Under the pieces are notes generated by a model that searched no databases, was not told where the DNA came from, and saw nothing but the letters and a program-made list of their open reading frames with translations. Made by a program: the position numbers and the translations under genes. From positions 22,549,037 through 22,613,036 of the forward strand of contig OX465103.1 of NCBI GenBank assembly GCA_949987565.1: a stretch of DNA of 64,000 nucleotides, in the 5' to 3' direction. Below, one piece after another: positions 22,410-35,213 of this stretch (the stretch's first letter is position 1; every line of letters begins with the position of its first letter). This DNA is from Luidia sarsii. Taxonomy: Eukaryota; Echinodermata; Asteroidea; Paxillosida; Luidiidae.

Positions 22410-22586
22410 ATTCATGATCGCCTAAATATTACTGATTCATTTATACAGGTGCGAGACCAATGTATACAGCGTGTATAGAGTTAAATAATTCATGGAAGGC
22501 ATTGATAAATACGCCGGGGTGATGTATGATTTGAGAAAAAAAAAGTATGCATAAAGAGGAGGCCCTTTCAATGAAAAGAACAAAAA

Positions 22587-22705
22587 TGTCAGAAGTGGGA
22601 TTCGAACCCACGCCCCCATTCGGGGACCAGAACGCCCATACCACTGACACAGTGGAAGGTTATAGACCTTGAGTCTGGCGCCTTAGACCGCTCGGCCATC
22701 CTGAC
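22587..22705 (-). tRNA. tRNA-Leu(CAA): tRNA-Leu(CAA), class A2
   Basis: Counterpart of 17572. Anticodon from 22669-22671, T5 terminator. Confidence 0.95.
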
Positions 22706-22904
22706 ATTCGTGATCGCCTACCGGTAATTGTTGCTGATTAATTTATCAATGTGCGAGTCTAATTATGTAGAACTTCATTTCATTAGGCCTAAAAGGCACA
22801 GACAAAATATAAAGATTGTATCAAGTTAAATTCGTACCAGGATAATTTTGACAGAAAAAGAGTGGACAAAATGGCTTTTTCAAGTTGAAATTTAAAGAAA
22901 AAGT

Positions 22905-23024
22905 TGTCAGAAGTGGGATTCGAACCCACGCCCCCATTCGGGGACCAGAACGCCCATACCACTGGGGTCAGTGGAAGGTTATCAACCTTGAGTCTGGCGC
23001 CTTAGACCGCTCGGCCATCCTGAC
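22905..23024 (-). tRNA. tRNA-Leu(CAA): tRNA-Leu(CAA), class A3
   Basis: Counterpart of 17890, again followed upstream by the Penelope tail. Anticodon from 22988-22990, T5 terminator. Confidence 0.95.
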
Positions 23025-24217
23025 ATCACTGACAGAGTGCCTTTGAGAAAGGTCCTGCTAGGATCGAAACGTCAGGCTCACTAAATTTTAAGATTTACAT
23101 TTTGGTAATTTTAGTCAGTAAGCAGTTTGCAACATTTTTGTATATCACCTTAGATTATTATTATTATTATACATAGCATAGTGCAATGTCCAAATATTTA
23201 TGTTCGGCGTGGAATATCATAACCTGCGTAATTAAATGGCATAATTTGGTCTTATATTAATTTATAATCATATTTGATATAGGCCTATTATTTAAAATGT
23301 AATATTTTTCTGGAAATAAAGAGGTTGATGAAAATGAATTATTTGATCTCAATTGATCTGGTGCTATCAGGTGTTACCAATATTCTGCAAAAAAATATTT
23401 CAAAATAAAGTGTTATATTCACTAACACGTGATTTGTATACACAGATATATATAGGCACCATGTACAGTACATGACACAGTGCAATGTTGCAGTCACCTT
23501 CAATTAAGTCTTTGATAAATCAGGAAATAAGCTATATCAGTACATTCAGTGTAATGCAAACGTATGGCCTTATAACAGAACACAAATTAAAAAAATAAAA
23601 CGCATGATCTGAGCGCCGCGGTATAGTTTGGTTATTTAGTGTTATTGCAATGATTGGACATATATTCCTTCATATAACCCAAGCGGTGCTTTTCCCCTTC
23701 TTTTTCGTTGTAAGTATAAACATTATAATTATTTAATAAAACGGACATTAAAGCCCCTACACAACATTTGTAAGATTGAAAAACAGCAATGTTCACAGAT
23801 TTACATGAAACTTATACAGTTTGAAGATGGTTATAGTAGAAACCTCGCACTTAAATATTTCTGCCTAAAATGTTGTATTTCGGGAGAAAAGAGTTAAAGA
23901 AATCGTTTACGTCTAACCGAGATCTAAACTACTTTTCGGAACAGTACGGCGTTGAATGCTGCATTTTCGCGAAACAAAAAAAACGGTTTTCACGATTTTC
24001 TCAAGACCCGGCTGGCGGATTGAACTGAAATTTTCACAGGTGTGCTATTTTATGCATATGTTGGATCAGACAACGTATGGATGCTATTCTTTGACCTCGA
24101 CCAATGTTGTGTAGGGGCTTTAACCAATTTAAAAAAAAAAAAGAGAAATTACAGTACTACCAGTAACGTTAGAAGAGAGCAAAATAAGAGAAAATTAAAA
24201 CCAAATTCAAAAATTCA

Positions 24218-24363
24218 TGTCAGGAGTGGGATTCGAACCCACGACCCCATTTGGGGACCAGAACGCTCAAACGGCTGTGCTGTTACTGCTGTTATAGTGT
24301 CTTTGTGCATGTGCAGAGAACATTCTTTGAGTCTGGTACCTTAGACCACTCGGCCATCCTGAC
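24218..24363 (-). tRNA. tRNA-Leu(CAA): tRNA-Leu(CAA), class B (62-bp intron)
   Basis: Counterpart of 19203 with the same intron base change. Anticodon from 24327-24329, T5 terminator. Confidence 0.95.
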
Positions 24364-24793
24364 ACGGTTCGTGTCATTTCGAAATGTTGAAAGGTTGAAA
24401 AAATTATCATGAGGGTATATAATAGGTACACCTCAAATATTGCCAGAACCCGAAGAAGTTAACTTGGGATGGGGGGAAATACGTGGGACTAAGATTGTTT
24501 AATAATGATAACAGTCTGAACATAAAGAAATAAAGAATATTCTTGCTCGAATGCATCTTCATTTAAATAGTTTTTAAAAAAGAAGTAATAGGCCTATGCA
24601 AAAATGTTGCAAACTGCTTACTGACTAAAATAACCAAAATGCAAATATCAAAATCTTAATTGACGTTTCGATACGGCGAGTAGGACTTTTCTCGAAGGTC
24701 ATACCTGCCTTTGAAAGGTCCTGCTAGCATCGAAACGTCAGCCTCCCCAGATCTTGATAGCTTTAAAAAAGTAAATATGTTTAAAAAAAAGTT

Positions 24794-24916
24794 TGTCAGA
24801 AGTGGGATTCGAACCCACGTCCCCATTCGGGGACCAGAACACCCAACCCACTGATGGGGTCAGTGGAAGGTTATCAGCCTTGAGTCTGGCGCCTTAGACC
24901 GCTCGGCCATCCTGAG
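24794..24916 (-). tRNA. tRNA-Leu(CAA): tRNA-Leu(CAA), class A1, C1-C72 mismatch
   Basis: Counterpart of 19779, keeping both its first-base C and the variable-arm change. Anticodon from 24880-24882, T8 terminator. Confidence 0.85.
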
Positions 24917-25092
24917 ATTCATGATCGCCTAAATATTACTGATTCATTTATACATGTGCGAGACCAATGTATACAGCGTGTATAGAGTTAAATAATTCAT
25001 GGAAGGCATTGATAAATACGCCGGGTGATGTATGATTTGAGAAAAAAAAATTATGCATAAAGAGGAGGCCCTTTCAATGAAAAGAACAAAAA

Positions 25093-25211
25093 TGTCAGAA
25101 GTGGGATTCGAACCCACGCCCCCATTCAGGGACCAGAACGCCCATACCACTGATACAGTGGAAGGTTATAAACCTTGAGTCTGGCGCCTTAGACCGCTCG
25201 GCCATCCTGAC
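25093..25211 (-). tRNA. tRNA-Leu(CAA): tRNA-Leu(CAA), class A2
   Basis: Counterpart of 20078 with the CATTCAGGGACC variable arm. Anticodon from 25175-25177, T5 terminator. Confidence 0.93.
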
Positions 25212-25405
25212 ATTCGTGATCGCCTAATTGTTGCTGATTAATTTATCAATGTGCGAGTCTAATTAGGTAGAACTTCATTTAATTAGGCCTAAAAGGCACA
25301 TAAAAGAATTATAAAGATTGTATCAAATTAAATTCGTACCAGGATAATTTTGACAGAAAAAGAGTGGACAAAATGGCTTTTTCAAGTTGAAATTAAAACA
25401 AAAAT

Positions 25406-25525
25406 TGTCAGAAGTGGGATTCGAACCCACGCCCCCATTCGGGGACCAGAACGCCCATACCACTGGGGTCAGTGGAAGGTTATCAGCCTTGAGTCTGGCG
25501 CCTTAGACCGCTCGGCCATCCTGAC
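25406..25525 (-). tRNA. tRNA-Leu(CAA): tRNA-Leu(CAA), class A3
   Basis: Counterpart of 20391. Anticodon from 25489-25491, T5 terminator. Confidence 0.95.
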
Positions 25526-26739
25526 ATAACTGACAATTAGATTGCTGCAAAGTTATTTAGCTATTTTATGATTTCAGTTTATTATGGAGACTTTGGCAAG
25601 AAGCAAATTTGTTTCGGGAATAATTATAAGATCATGGAAAGTTACCTCGGAATTAATAGTACCAGGATTAAATTCAAAAAAATAATAATAAGCATGAATT
25701 CTAATTTTGGAATGGTTCTGTTAGTAAATGAATACCCAAACTCTGAATTGTCAGTCTTATGGACTTGAAGATGATGTCGCCCTCTCTAAAACATAATGTG
25801 GAATGCAATGAATACACCAAACAAATAATCTTTTAAGTGATTATTATTATTATTTGATCTCATTGATCTGGTGCTATCAGGTGTTACCAATATTCTGCAA
25901 AAAATATTTCAAACATGAGTGTTGATTTAAGTACAGTGTAATATTCAATAACACGTGATTTGTATACACAGATATATATAGGCACCATGTACAGTATACA
26001 TGACACAGTGGAATGTTGCAGTCACCTTCAATTCTATGATAAATCATGAAAATAATATGCTACATCAGTACATTCAGTGTAATGCAACACATGGCCTTAT
26101 AACAGAACACAAATGAAATAAAACGAATGATCTGAGCGCCGCGGTATAGTTCGGTTATTTAGTGATATTGCAATGATTGGACTTATATTCCTTCATATAA
26201 CCCAAGCGGTACTTTTCACTTTCTTTTTCGTTATAACTATAAACATTATAATCATTTAATGAAACGGACATTAAAACCCCTACACAACATTTGTAAGATT
26301 GAAAAACAGAAATGTTCACAGATTTACATGAAACTTATACAGTTTGAAGATGGTTATAGTAGAAACCTCGCACTTAAATATTGCTGCCTAAAATGTTGTA
26401 TTTTGGGAGAAAAGAGTAAAAGAAATCGTTTACGTCTTACCGAGATCTAAACTACTTTTCGGAACAGTACGGCGTTGAATGCTGCATTTTCGCGAAACAA
26501 ATAAAGCGGTTTTTACGATTTTCTCAAGACTCGGCTGGCGGATTGAACTGAAATTTTCACAGGTGTGCTATTTCATGCATATGTTGGATCAGACAACGTA
26601 TGGATGCTATTCTTTGACCTCGACCAATGTTGTATAGGGGCTTTAACTAATTTGAAAAAAGAAAGAGATATGAAAGTACTACCAGTAACGTTAGAAGAGA
26701 GCAAAATAAGAGAAAATTCAAACCAAATTCAAAAATTCA

Positions 26740-26885
26740 TGTCAGGAGTGGGATTCGAACCCACGACCCCATTTGGGGACCAGAACGCTCAAACGGCTGT
26801 GTTGTTACTGCTGTTATAGTGTCTTTGTGCATGTGCAGAGAACATTCTTTGAGTCTGGTACCTTAGACCACTCGGCCATCCTGAC
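26740..26885 (-). tRNA. tRNA-Leu(CAA): tRNA-Leu(CAA), class B (62-bp intron)
   Basis: Third-copy counterpart of 16709. Anticodon from 26849-26851, T5 terminator. Confidence 0.95.
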
Positions 26886-27301
26886 ACGGTTCGTGTCATT
26901 TCGAAATGTTGAAAGGATGATAAGGGTATATAATAGGTACATCTCAAATATTGCCAGAACCCGAAGAAGTTAACTTGGGATGGGGGAAATACGTAGGACT
27001 AAGATTGTTTAATAATGATAACAGTCTGAACATCAAGAAATAAAGAATATTCTTGCTCGAATGCATCTTCATTTAAATAGTTTTTTAAAAAGAAGTAATA
27101 GGCCTATGCAAAAATTTTGCAAACTGCTTACTGACTAAAATAACCAACAATTAATGCGAATATCAAAATCTTAATTGACGTTTCGATACGGCGAGTAGGA
27201 CCTTTCTCAAAGGTCATACCTGCCTTTGAAAGGTCCTGCTAGCATCGAAACGTCAGGCTCCCTAGATCTTGATAGCTTTAAAAAAGTAAACATGTTAAGT
27301 T

Positions 27302-27424
27302 TGTCAGAAGTGGGATTCGAACCCACGCCCCCATTCGGGGACCAGAACACCCAACCCACTGATGGGGTCAGTGGAAAGTCGTCAGCCTTGAGTCTGGCGC
27401 CTTAGACCGCTCGGCCATCCTGAC
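27302..27424 (-). tRNA. tRNA-Leu(CAA): tRNA-Leu(CAA), class A1
   Basis: Counterpart of 17272 and 22287 with the displaced terminator. Anticodon from 27388-27390. Confidence 0.93.
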
Positions 27425-27601
27425 ATTCATGATCGCCTAAATATTACTGATTCATTTATACAGGTGCGAGACCAATGTATACAGCGTGTATAGAGTTAAA
27501 TAATTCATGGAAGGCATTGATAAATACGCCGGGGTGATGTATGATTTGAGAAAAAAAAAGTATGCATAAAGAGGAGGCCCTTTCAATGAAAAGAACAAAA
27601 A

Positions 27602-27720
27602 TGTCAGAAGTGGGATTCGAACCCACGCCCCCATTCGGGGACCAGAACGCCCATACCACTGACACAGTGGAAGGTTATAGACCTTGAGTCTGGCGCCTTA
27701 GACCGCTCGGCCATCCTGAC
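27602..27720 (-). tRNA. tRNA-Leu(CAA): tRNA-Leu(CAA), class A2
   Basis: Counterpart of 17572. Anticodon from 27684-27686, T5 terminator. Confidence 0.95.
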
Positions 27721-27919
27721 ATTCGTGATCGCCTACCGGTAATTGTTGCTGATTAATTTATCAATGTGCGAGTCTAATTATGTAGAACTTCATTTCATTA
27801 GGCCTAAAAGGCACAGACAAAATATAAAGATTGTATCAAGTTAAATTCGTACCAGGATAATTTTGACAGAAAAAGAGTGGACAAAATGGCTTTTTCAAGT
27901 TGAAATTTAAAGAAAAAGT

Positions 27920-28039
27920 TGTCAGAAGTGGGATTCGAACCCACGCCCCCATTCGGGGACCAGAACGCCCATACCACTGGGGTCAGTGGAAGGTTATCAA
28001 CCTTGAGTCTGGCGCCTTAGACCGCTCGGCCATCCTGAC
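27920..28039 (-). tRNA. tRNA-Leu(CAA): tRNA-Leu(CAA), class A3
   Basis: Counterpart of 17890, with the third Penelope tail copy in its upstream flank. Anticodon from 28003-28005, T5 terminator. Confidence 0.95.
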
Positions 28040-29232
28040 ATCACTGACAGAGTGCCTTTGAGAAAGGTCCTGCTAGGATCGAAACGTCAGGCTCACTAAA
28101 TTTTAAGATTTACATTTTGGTAATTTTAGTCAGTAAGCAGTTTGCAACATTTTTGTATATCACCTTAGATTATTATTATTATTATACATAGCATAGTGCA
28201 ATGTCCAAATATTTATGTTCGGCGTGGAATATCATAACCTGCGTAATTAAATGGCATAATTTGGTCTTATATTAATTTATAATCATATTTGATATAGGCC
28301 TATTATTTAAAATGTAATATTTTTCTGGAAATAAAGAGGTTGATGAAAATGAATTATTTGATCTCAATTGATCTGGTGCTATCAGGTGTTACCAATATTC
28401 TGCAAAAAAATATTTCAAAATAAAGTGTTATATTCACTAACACGTGATTTGTATACACAGATATATATAGGCACCATGTACAGTACATGACACAGTGCAA
28501 TGTTGCAGTCACCTTCAATTAAGTCTTTGATAAATCAGGAAATAAGCTATATCAGTACATTCAGTGTAATGCAAACGTATGGCCTTATAACAGAACACAA
28601 ATTAAAAAAATAAAACGCATGATCTGAGCGCCGCGGTATAGTTTGGTTATTTAGTGTTATTGCAATGATTGGACATATATTCCTTCATATAACCCAAGCG
28701 GTGCTTTTCCCCTTCTTTTTCGTTGTAAGTATAAACATTATAATTATTTAATAAAACGGACATTAAAGCCCCTACACAACATTTGTAAGATTGAAAAACA
28801 GCAATGTTCACAGATTTACATGAAACTTATACAGTTTGAAGATGGTTATAGTAGAAACCTCGCACTTAAATATTTCTGCCTAAAATGTTGTATTTCGGGA
28901 GAAAAGAGTTAAAGAAATCGTTTACGTCTAACCGAGATCTAAACTACTTTTCGGAACAGTACGGCGTTGAATGCTGCATTTTCGCGAAACAAAAAAAACG
29001 GTTTTCACGATTTTCTCAAGACCCGGCTGGCGGATTGAACTGAAATTTTCACAGGTGTGCTATTTTATGCATATGTTGGATCAGACAACGTATGGATGCT
29101 ATTCTTTGACCTCGACCAATGTTGTGTAGGGGCTTTAACCAATTTAAAAAAAAAAAAGAGAAATTACAGTACTACCAGTAACGTTAGAAGAGAGCAAAAT
29201 AAGAGAAAATTAAAACCAAATTCAAAAATTCA

Positions 29233-29378
29233 TGTCAGGAGTGGGATTCGAACCCACGACCCCATTTGGGGACCAGAACGCTCAAACGGCTGTGCTGTTA
29301 CTGCTGTTATAGTGTCTTTGTGCATGTGCAGAGAACATTCTTTGAGTCTGGTACCTTAGACCACTCGGCCATCCTGAC
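29233..29378 (-). tRNA. tRNA-Leu(CAA): tRNA-Leu(CAA), class B (62-bp intron)
   Basis: Counterpart of 19203. Anticodon from 29342-29344, T5 terminator. Confidence 0.95.
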
Positions 29379-29808
29379 ACGGTTCGTGTCATTTCGAAAT
29401 GTTGAAAGGTTGAAAAAATTATCATGAGGGTATATAATAGGTACACCTCAAATATTGCCAGAACCCGAAGAAGTTAACTTGGGATGGGGGGAAATACGTG
29501 GGACTAAGATTGTTTAATAATGATAACAGTCTGAACATAAAGAAATAAAGAATATTCTTGCTCGAATGCATCTTCATTTAAATAGTTTTTAAAAAAGAAG
29601 TAATAGGCCTATGCAAAAATGTTGCAAACTGCTTACTGACTAAAATAACCAAAATGCAAATATCAAAATCTTAATTGACGTTTCGATACGGCGAGTAGGA
29701 CTTTTCTCGAAGGTCATACCTGCCTTTGAAAGGTCCTGCTAGCATCGAAACGTCAGCCTCCCCAGATCTTGATAGCTTTAAAAAAGTAAATATGTTTAAA
29801 AAAAAGTT

Positions 29809-29931
29809 TGTCAGAAGTGGGATTCGAACCCACGTCCCCATTCGGGGACCAGAACACCCAACCCACTGATGGGGTCAGTGGAAGGTTATCAGCCTTGAGT
29901 CTGGCGCCTTAGACCGCTCGGCCATCCTGAG
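29809..29931 (-). tRNA. tRNA-Leu(CAA): tRNA-Leu(CAA), class A1, C1-C72 mismatch
   Basis: Third carrier of the first-base C and variable-arm change. Anticodon from 29895-29897, T8 terminator. Confidence 0.85.
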
Positions 29932-30107
29932 ATTCATGATCGCCTAAATATTACTGATTCATTTATACATGTGCGAGACCAATGTATACAGCGTGTATAG
30001 AGTTAAATAATTCATGGAAGGCATTGATAAATACGCCGGGTGATGTATGATTTGAGAAAAAAAAATTATGCATAAAGAGGAGGCCCTTTCAATGAAAAGA
30101 ACAAAAA

Positions 30108-30226
30108 TGTCAGAAGTGGGATTCGAACCCACGCCCCCATTCAGGGACCAGAACGCCCATACCACTGATACAGTGGAAGGTTATAAACCTTGAGTCTGGC
30201 GCCTTAGACCGCTCGGCCATCCTGAC
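30108..30226 (-). tRNA. tRNA-Leu(CAA): tRNA-Leu(CAA), class A2
   Basis: Counterpart of 20078. Anticodon from 30190-30192, T5 terminator. Confidence 0.93.
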
Positions 30227-30420
30227 ATTCGTGATCGCCTAATTGTTGCTGATTAATTTATCAATGTGCGAGTCTAATTAGGTAGAACTTCATTTAATTA
30301 GGCCTAAAAGGCACATAAAAGAATTATAAAGATTGTATCAAATTAAATTCGTACCAGGATAATTTTGACAGAAAAAGAGTGGACAAAATGGCTTTTTCAA
30401 GTTGAAATTAAAACAAAAAT

Positions 30421-30540
30421 TGTCAGAAGTGGGATTCGAACCCACGCCCCCATTCGGGGACCAGAACGCCCATACCACTGGGGTCAGTGGAAGGTTATCA
30501 GCCTTGAGTCTGGCGCCTTAGACCGCTCGGCCATCCTGAC
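30421..30540 (-). tRNA. tRNA-Leu(CAA): tRNA-Leu(CAA), class A3
   Basis: Counterpart of 20391. Its flank shows a copy-specific base (GACACTTAG instead of GACAATTAG). Anticodon from 30504-30506, T5 terminator. Confidence 0.95.
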
Positions 30541-31754
30541 ATAACTGACACTTAGATTGCTGCAAAGTTATTTAGCTATTTTATGATTTCAGTTTATTAT
30601 GGAGACTTTGGCAAGAAGCAAATTTGTTTCGGGAATAATTATAAGATCATGGAAAGTTACCTCGGAATTAATAGTACCAGGATTAAATTCAAAAAAATAA
30701 TAATAAGCATGAATTCTAATTTTGGAATGGTTCTGTTAGTAAATGAATACCCAAACTCTGAATTGTCAGTCTTATGGACTTGAAGATGATGTCGCCCTCT
30801 CTAAAACATAATGTGGAATGCAATGAATACACCAAACAAATAATCTTTTAAGTGATTATTATTATTATTTGATCTCATTGATCTGGTGCTATCAGGTGTT
30901 ACCAATATTCTGCAAAAAATATTTCAAACATGAGTGTTGATTTAAGTACAGTGTAATATTCAATAACACGTGATTTGTATACACAGATATATATAGGCAC
31001 CATGTACAGTATACATGACACAGTGGAATGTTGCAGTCACCTTCAATTCTATGATAAATCATGAAAATAATATGCTACATCAGTACATTCAGTGTAATGC
31101 AACACATGGCCTTATAACAGAACACAAATGAAATAAAACGAATGATCTGAGCGCCGCGGTATAGTTCGGTTATTTAGTGATATTGCAATGATTGGACTTA
31201 TATTCCTTCATATAACCCAAGCGGTACTTTTCACTTTCTTTTTCGTTATAACTATAAACATTATAATCATTTAATGAAACGGACATTAAAACCCCTACAC
31301 AACATTTGTAAGATTGAAAAACAGAAATGTTCACAGATTTACATGAAACTTATACAGTTTGAAGATGGTTATAGTAGAAACCTCGCACTTAAATATTGCT
31401 GCCTAAAATGTTGTATTTTGGGAGAAAAGAGTAAAAGAAATCGTTTACGTCTTACCGAGATCTAAACTACTTTTCGGAACAGTACGGCGTTGAATGCTGC
31501 ATTTTCGCGAAACAAATAAAGCGGTTTTTACGATTTTCTCAAGACTCGGCTGGCGGATTGAACTGAAATTTTCACAGGTGTGCTATTTCATGCATATGTT
31601 GGATCAGACAACGTATGGATGCTATTCTTTGACCTCGACCAATGTTGTATAGGGGCTTTAACTAATTTGAAAAAAGAAAGAGATATGAAAGTACTACCAG
31701 TAACGTTAGAAGAGAGCAAAATAAGAGAAAATTCAAACCAAATTCAAAAATTCA

Positions 31755-31900
31755 TGTCAGGAGTGGGATTCGAACCCACGACCCCATTTGGGGACCAGAA
31801 CGCTCAAACGGCTGTGTTGTTACTGCTGTTATAGTGTCTTTGTGCATGTGCAGAGAACATTCTTTGAGTCTGGTACCTTAGACCACTCGGCCATCCTGAC
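31755..31900 (-). tRNA. tRNA-Leu(CAA): tRNA-Leu(CAA), class B (62-bp intron)
   Basis: Fourth counterpart of 16709. Anticodon from 31864-31866, T5 terminator. Confidence 0.95.
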
Positions 31901-32323
31901 ACGGTTCGTGTCATTTCGAAATGTTGAAAGGATGATAAGGGTATATAATAGGTACATCTCAAATATTGCCAGAACCCGAAGAAGTTAACTTGGGATGGGG
32001 GAAATACGTAGGACTAAGATTGTTTAATAATGATAACAGTCTGAACATCAAGAAATAAAGAATATTCTTGCTCGAATGCATCTTCATTTAAATAGTTTTT
32101 TAAAAAGAAGTAATAGGCCTATGCAAAAATTTTGCAAACTGCTTACTGACTAAAATAACCAACAATTAATGCGAATATCAAAATCTTAATTGACGTTTCG
32201 ATACGGCGAGTAGGACCTTTCTCAAAGGTCATACCTGCCTTTGAAAGGTCCTGCTAGCATCGAAACGTCAGGCTCCCTAGATCTTGATAGCTTTAAAAAA
32301 GTAAACATGTTAAAAAAAAAGTT

Positions 32324-32446
32324 TGTCAGAAGTGGGATTCGAACCCACGCCCCCATTCGGGGACCAGAACACCCAACCCACTGATGGGGTCAGTGGAAGG
32401 TTATCAGCCTTGAGTCTGGCGCCTTAGACCGCTCGGCCATCCTGAC
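32324..32446 (-). tRNA. tRNA-Leu(CAA): tRNA-Leu(CAA), class A1
   Basis: Unlike its counterparts at 17272, 22287 and 27302, it has an adjacent T9 terminator and the ordinary intron, so the higher-order pattern starts to break here. Anticodon from 32410-32412. Confidence 0.95.
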
Positions 32447-32623
32447 ATTCATGATCGCCTAAATATTACTGATTCATTTATACATGTGCGAGACCAATGT
32501 ATACAGCGTGTATAGAGTTAAATAATTCATGGAAGGCATTGATAAATACGCCGGGGTGATGTATGATTTGAGAAAAAAAAAGTATGCATAAAGAGGAGGC
32601 CCTTTCAATGAAAAGAACAAAAA

Positions 32624-32742
32624 TGTCAGAAGTGGGATTCGAACCCACGCCCCCATTCGGGGACCAGAACGCCCATACCACTGACACAGTGGAAGGTTAT
32701 AGACCTTGAGTCTGGCGCCTTAGACCGCTCGGCCATCCTGAC
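32624..32742 (-). tRNA. tRNA-Leu(CAA): tRNA-Leu(CAA), class A2
   Basis: Intron of 35 bp, anticodon from 32706-32708, T5 terminator. Confidence 0.95.
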
Positions 32743-32940
32743 ATTCGTGATCGCCTACCGGTAATTGTTGCTGATTAATTTATCAATGTGCGAGTCTAAT
32801 TATGTAGAACTTCATTTCATTAGGCCTAAAAGGCACAGACAAAATATAAAGATTGTATCAAATTAAATTCGTACCAGGATAATTTTGACAGAAAAAGAGT
32901 GGACAAAATGGCCTTTTCAAGTTGAAATAAAAAAAAAAGT

Positions 32941-33059
32941 TGTCAGAAGTGGGATTCGAACCCACGCCCCCATTCGGGGACCAGAACGCCCATACCACTG
33001 ACACAGTGGAAGGTTATAAACCTTGAGTCTGGCGCCTTAGACCGCTCGGCCATCCTGAC
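32941..33059 (-). tRNA. tRNA-Leu(CAA): tRNA-Leu(CAA), A2-type gene in the A3 position
   Basis: The A3 slot of this monomer holds a 119-bp gene with the 35-bp A2 intron (CACTGACACAGTGG) but keeps the A3 flanks. This mosaic suggests gene conversion between neighbouring tRNA genes. Anticodon from 33023-33025, T10 terminator. Confidence 0.95.
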
Positions 33060-34347
33060 ATCACTGACAATTAGATTGCTGCAAAGTTATTTAGCTATTT
33101 GATGATTTCAGTTTATTATGGAGACTTTGGCAAGAAGCAAAATTGTTTCGGGAAAAATTATAAGATCATGGAAAGTTACCTCGGAATTAATATCAACAGG
33201 ATTAAATTAAAAAAAATAATAATAAGCATGAACTCTATTTTTGGAATGGTCCTGTTAGTAAAAGAATATCCAAACTCTGAATTGTCAGTCTGATGGACTT
33301 GAAGATGATGTCGCCCTCTCTAAAACATAATGTGGAATGCAATGAATACACCAAACAAATAATCTTTTAAGTGATTATTATTATTATTATACATAGCATA
33401 GTGCAATGTCCAAATATTTATGTTCGGTAGGGAATATCATTACCTGCGGAATTAAATGGCATAATTTGGTCTTATGTTAATGTATAATCATATTTGATAT
33501 AGGCCTATTATTTAAAATGTAATATTTTTCTGGAAAAAAAGAGGTTGATGAAAATGAATTATTTGATCTCAATTGATCTGGTGCTATCAGGTGTTACCAA
33601 TATTCTGCCAAATAATATTTCAAAATACAGTGTAATATTCACTAACACGTGATTTGTATACACATATATATATAGGCACCATGTACAGAACATGACACAG
33701 TGGATTGTTGCAGTCACCTTCAATTAAGTCTATGATAAATCAGGAAATAAGCTATATCAGTACATTCAGTGTAATGCAAACGTGGACTTATATTCCTTCA
33801 TATAACCCAAGCGGTGCTTTTCCCCTTCTTTTTCGTTGTAAGTATAAACATTATAATTATTTAATAAAACGGACATTAAAGCCCCTACACAACATTTGTA
33901 AGATTGAAAAACAGAAATGTTCACAGATTTACATGAAACTTATACAGTTTGAAGATGGTTATAGTAGAAACCTCGCACTTAAATATTTCTGCCTAAAATG
34001 TTGTATTTTGGGAGAAAAGAGTAAAAGAAATCGTTTACGTCTAACCGAGATCTAAACTACTTTTCGGAACAGTACGGCGTTGAATGCTGCATTTTCGCGA
34101 AACAAATAAAGCGGTTTTCACGATTTTCTCAAGACCCGGCAGGCGGATTGAACTGAAATTTTCACAGGTGTGCTATTTCATGCATATGTTGGATCAGACA
34201 ACGTATGGATGCTATTCTTTGACCTCGACCAATGCAGTATAGGGGCTTTAACTAATTTGAAAAAAAGAAAGAGATATATGACAGTACTACCAGTAACGTT
34301 AGAAGAGAGCAAAATAAGAGAAAATTCAAAACAAATTCAAAAATTCA

Positions 34348-34493
34348 TGTCAGGAGCGGGATTCGAACCCACGACCCCAATTGGGGACTAGAACGCTCAA
34401 ACGGCTGTGTTGTTACTGCTGTTATAGTGTCTTTGTGCATGTGCAGAGAACATTCTTTGAGTCTGGTACCTTAGACCACTCGGCCATCCTGAC
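34348..34493 (-). tRNA. tRNA-Leu(CAA): tRNA-Leu(CAA), class B with stem defects
   Basis: Two mature-region changes: a T-stem pair becomes G-U (plus strand GAGCGGGATTCG), and a C-A mismatch appears in the anticodon stem (GGGGACTAGAACG). Possibly a weak or dead gene. Anticodon from 34457-34459, T5 terminator. Confidence 0.82.
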
Positions 34494-34913
34494 ACGGTTC
34501 GTGTCATTTCGAAATGTTGAAAGGTTGATAAGGGTATATAATAGGTGCACCTCAAAAATTGCCAGAACCCGAAGAAGTTAACTTGGGATGGGGGAAATAC
34601 GTGGGACTAAGATTGTTTAATAATGATAACAGTCTCAACATAAATAAATAAAGAATATTCTTGCTCGAATGCATCTTCATTTAAATAGTTTTTTAAGAAG
34701 AAGAAATAGGCCTATGCAAAAATGTTGCAAACTGCTTACTGACTAAAATAACCAAAATGCGAATATCAAAATCTTAATTGACGTTTCGATACGGCGAGTA
34801 GGACCTTTCTCAAAGGTCATTCCTGCCTTTGAAAGGTCCTGCTAGCATCGAAACGTCAGGCTCTCCAGATCTTGATAGCTTTAAAAAAGTAAACATGTTA
34901 AAAAAAAAAAGGT

Positions 34914-35036
34914 TGTCAGAAGTGGGATTCGAACCCACGCCCCCATTCGGGGACCAGAACACCCAACCCACTGATGGGATCAGTGGAAGGTTATCAGCCT
35001 TGAGTCTGGCGCCTTAGACCGCTCGGCCATCCTGAC
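34914..35036 (-). tRNA. tRNA-Leu(CAA): tRNA-Leu(CAA), class A1
   Basis: One intron change (GATGGGATCAGTGG, plus strand). Anticodon from 35000-35002, T11 terminator. Confidence 0.95.
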
Positions 35037-35213
35037 ATTCATGATCGCCTAAATATTACTGATTCATTTATACAGGTGCGAGACCAATGTATACAGCGTG
35101 TATAGAGTTAAATAATTCATGGAAGGCATTGATAAATACGCCGGGGTGATGTATGATTTGAGAAAAAAAAATTATGCATAAAGAGGAGGCCCTTTCAATG
35201 AAAAGAACAAAAA

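Larger units (their letters stand above)
15495..33059 (-). repeat. Higher-order repeat: 5,015-bp dimer of two tRNA-bearing monomers
   Basis: Monomers alternate between type A (15495-18009, 20511-23024, 25526-28039 and the near-A 30541-33059) and type B (18010-20510, 23025-25525, 28040-30540). Class B tRNA genes at 16709, 21725, 26740 and 31755 are 5,015-5,016 bp apart, as are those at 19203, 24218 and 29233. Corresponding copies differ by scattered single bases and A-run lengths. The two monomer types differ by a Penelope tail at 18010-18145 that only the second type carries, and by many fixed substitutions. This is the arrangement known from higher-order satellite repeats, here with tRNA genes inside. 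Confidence 0.93.
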
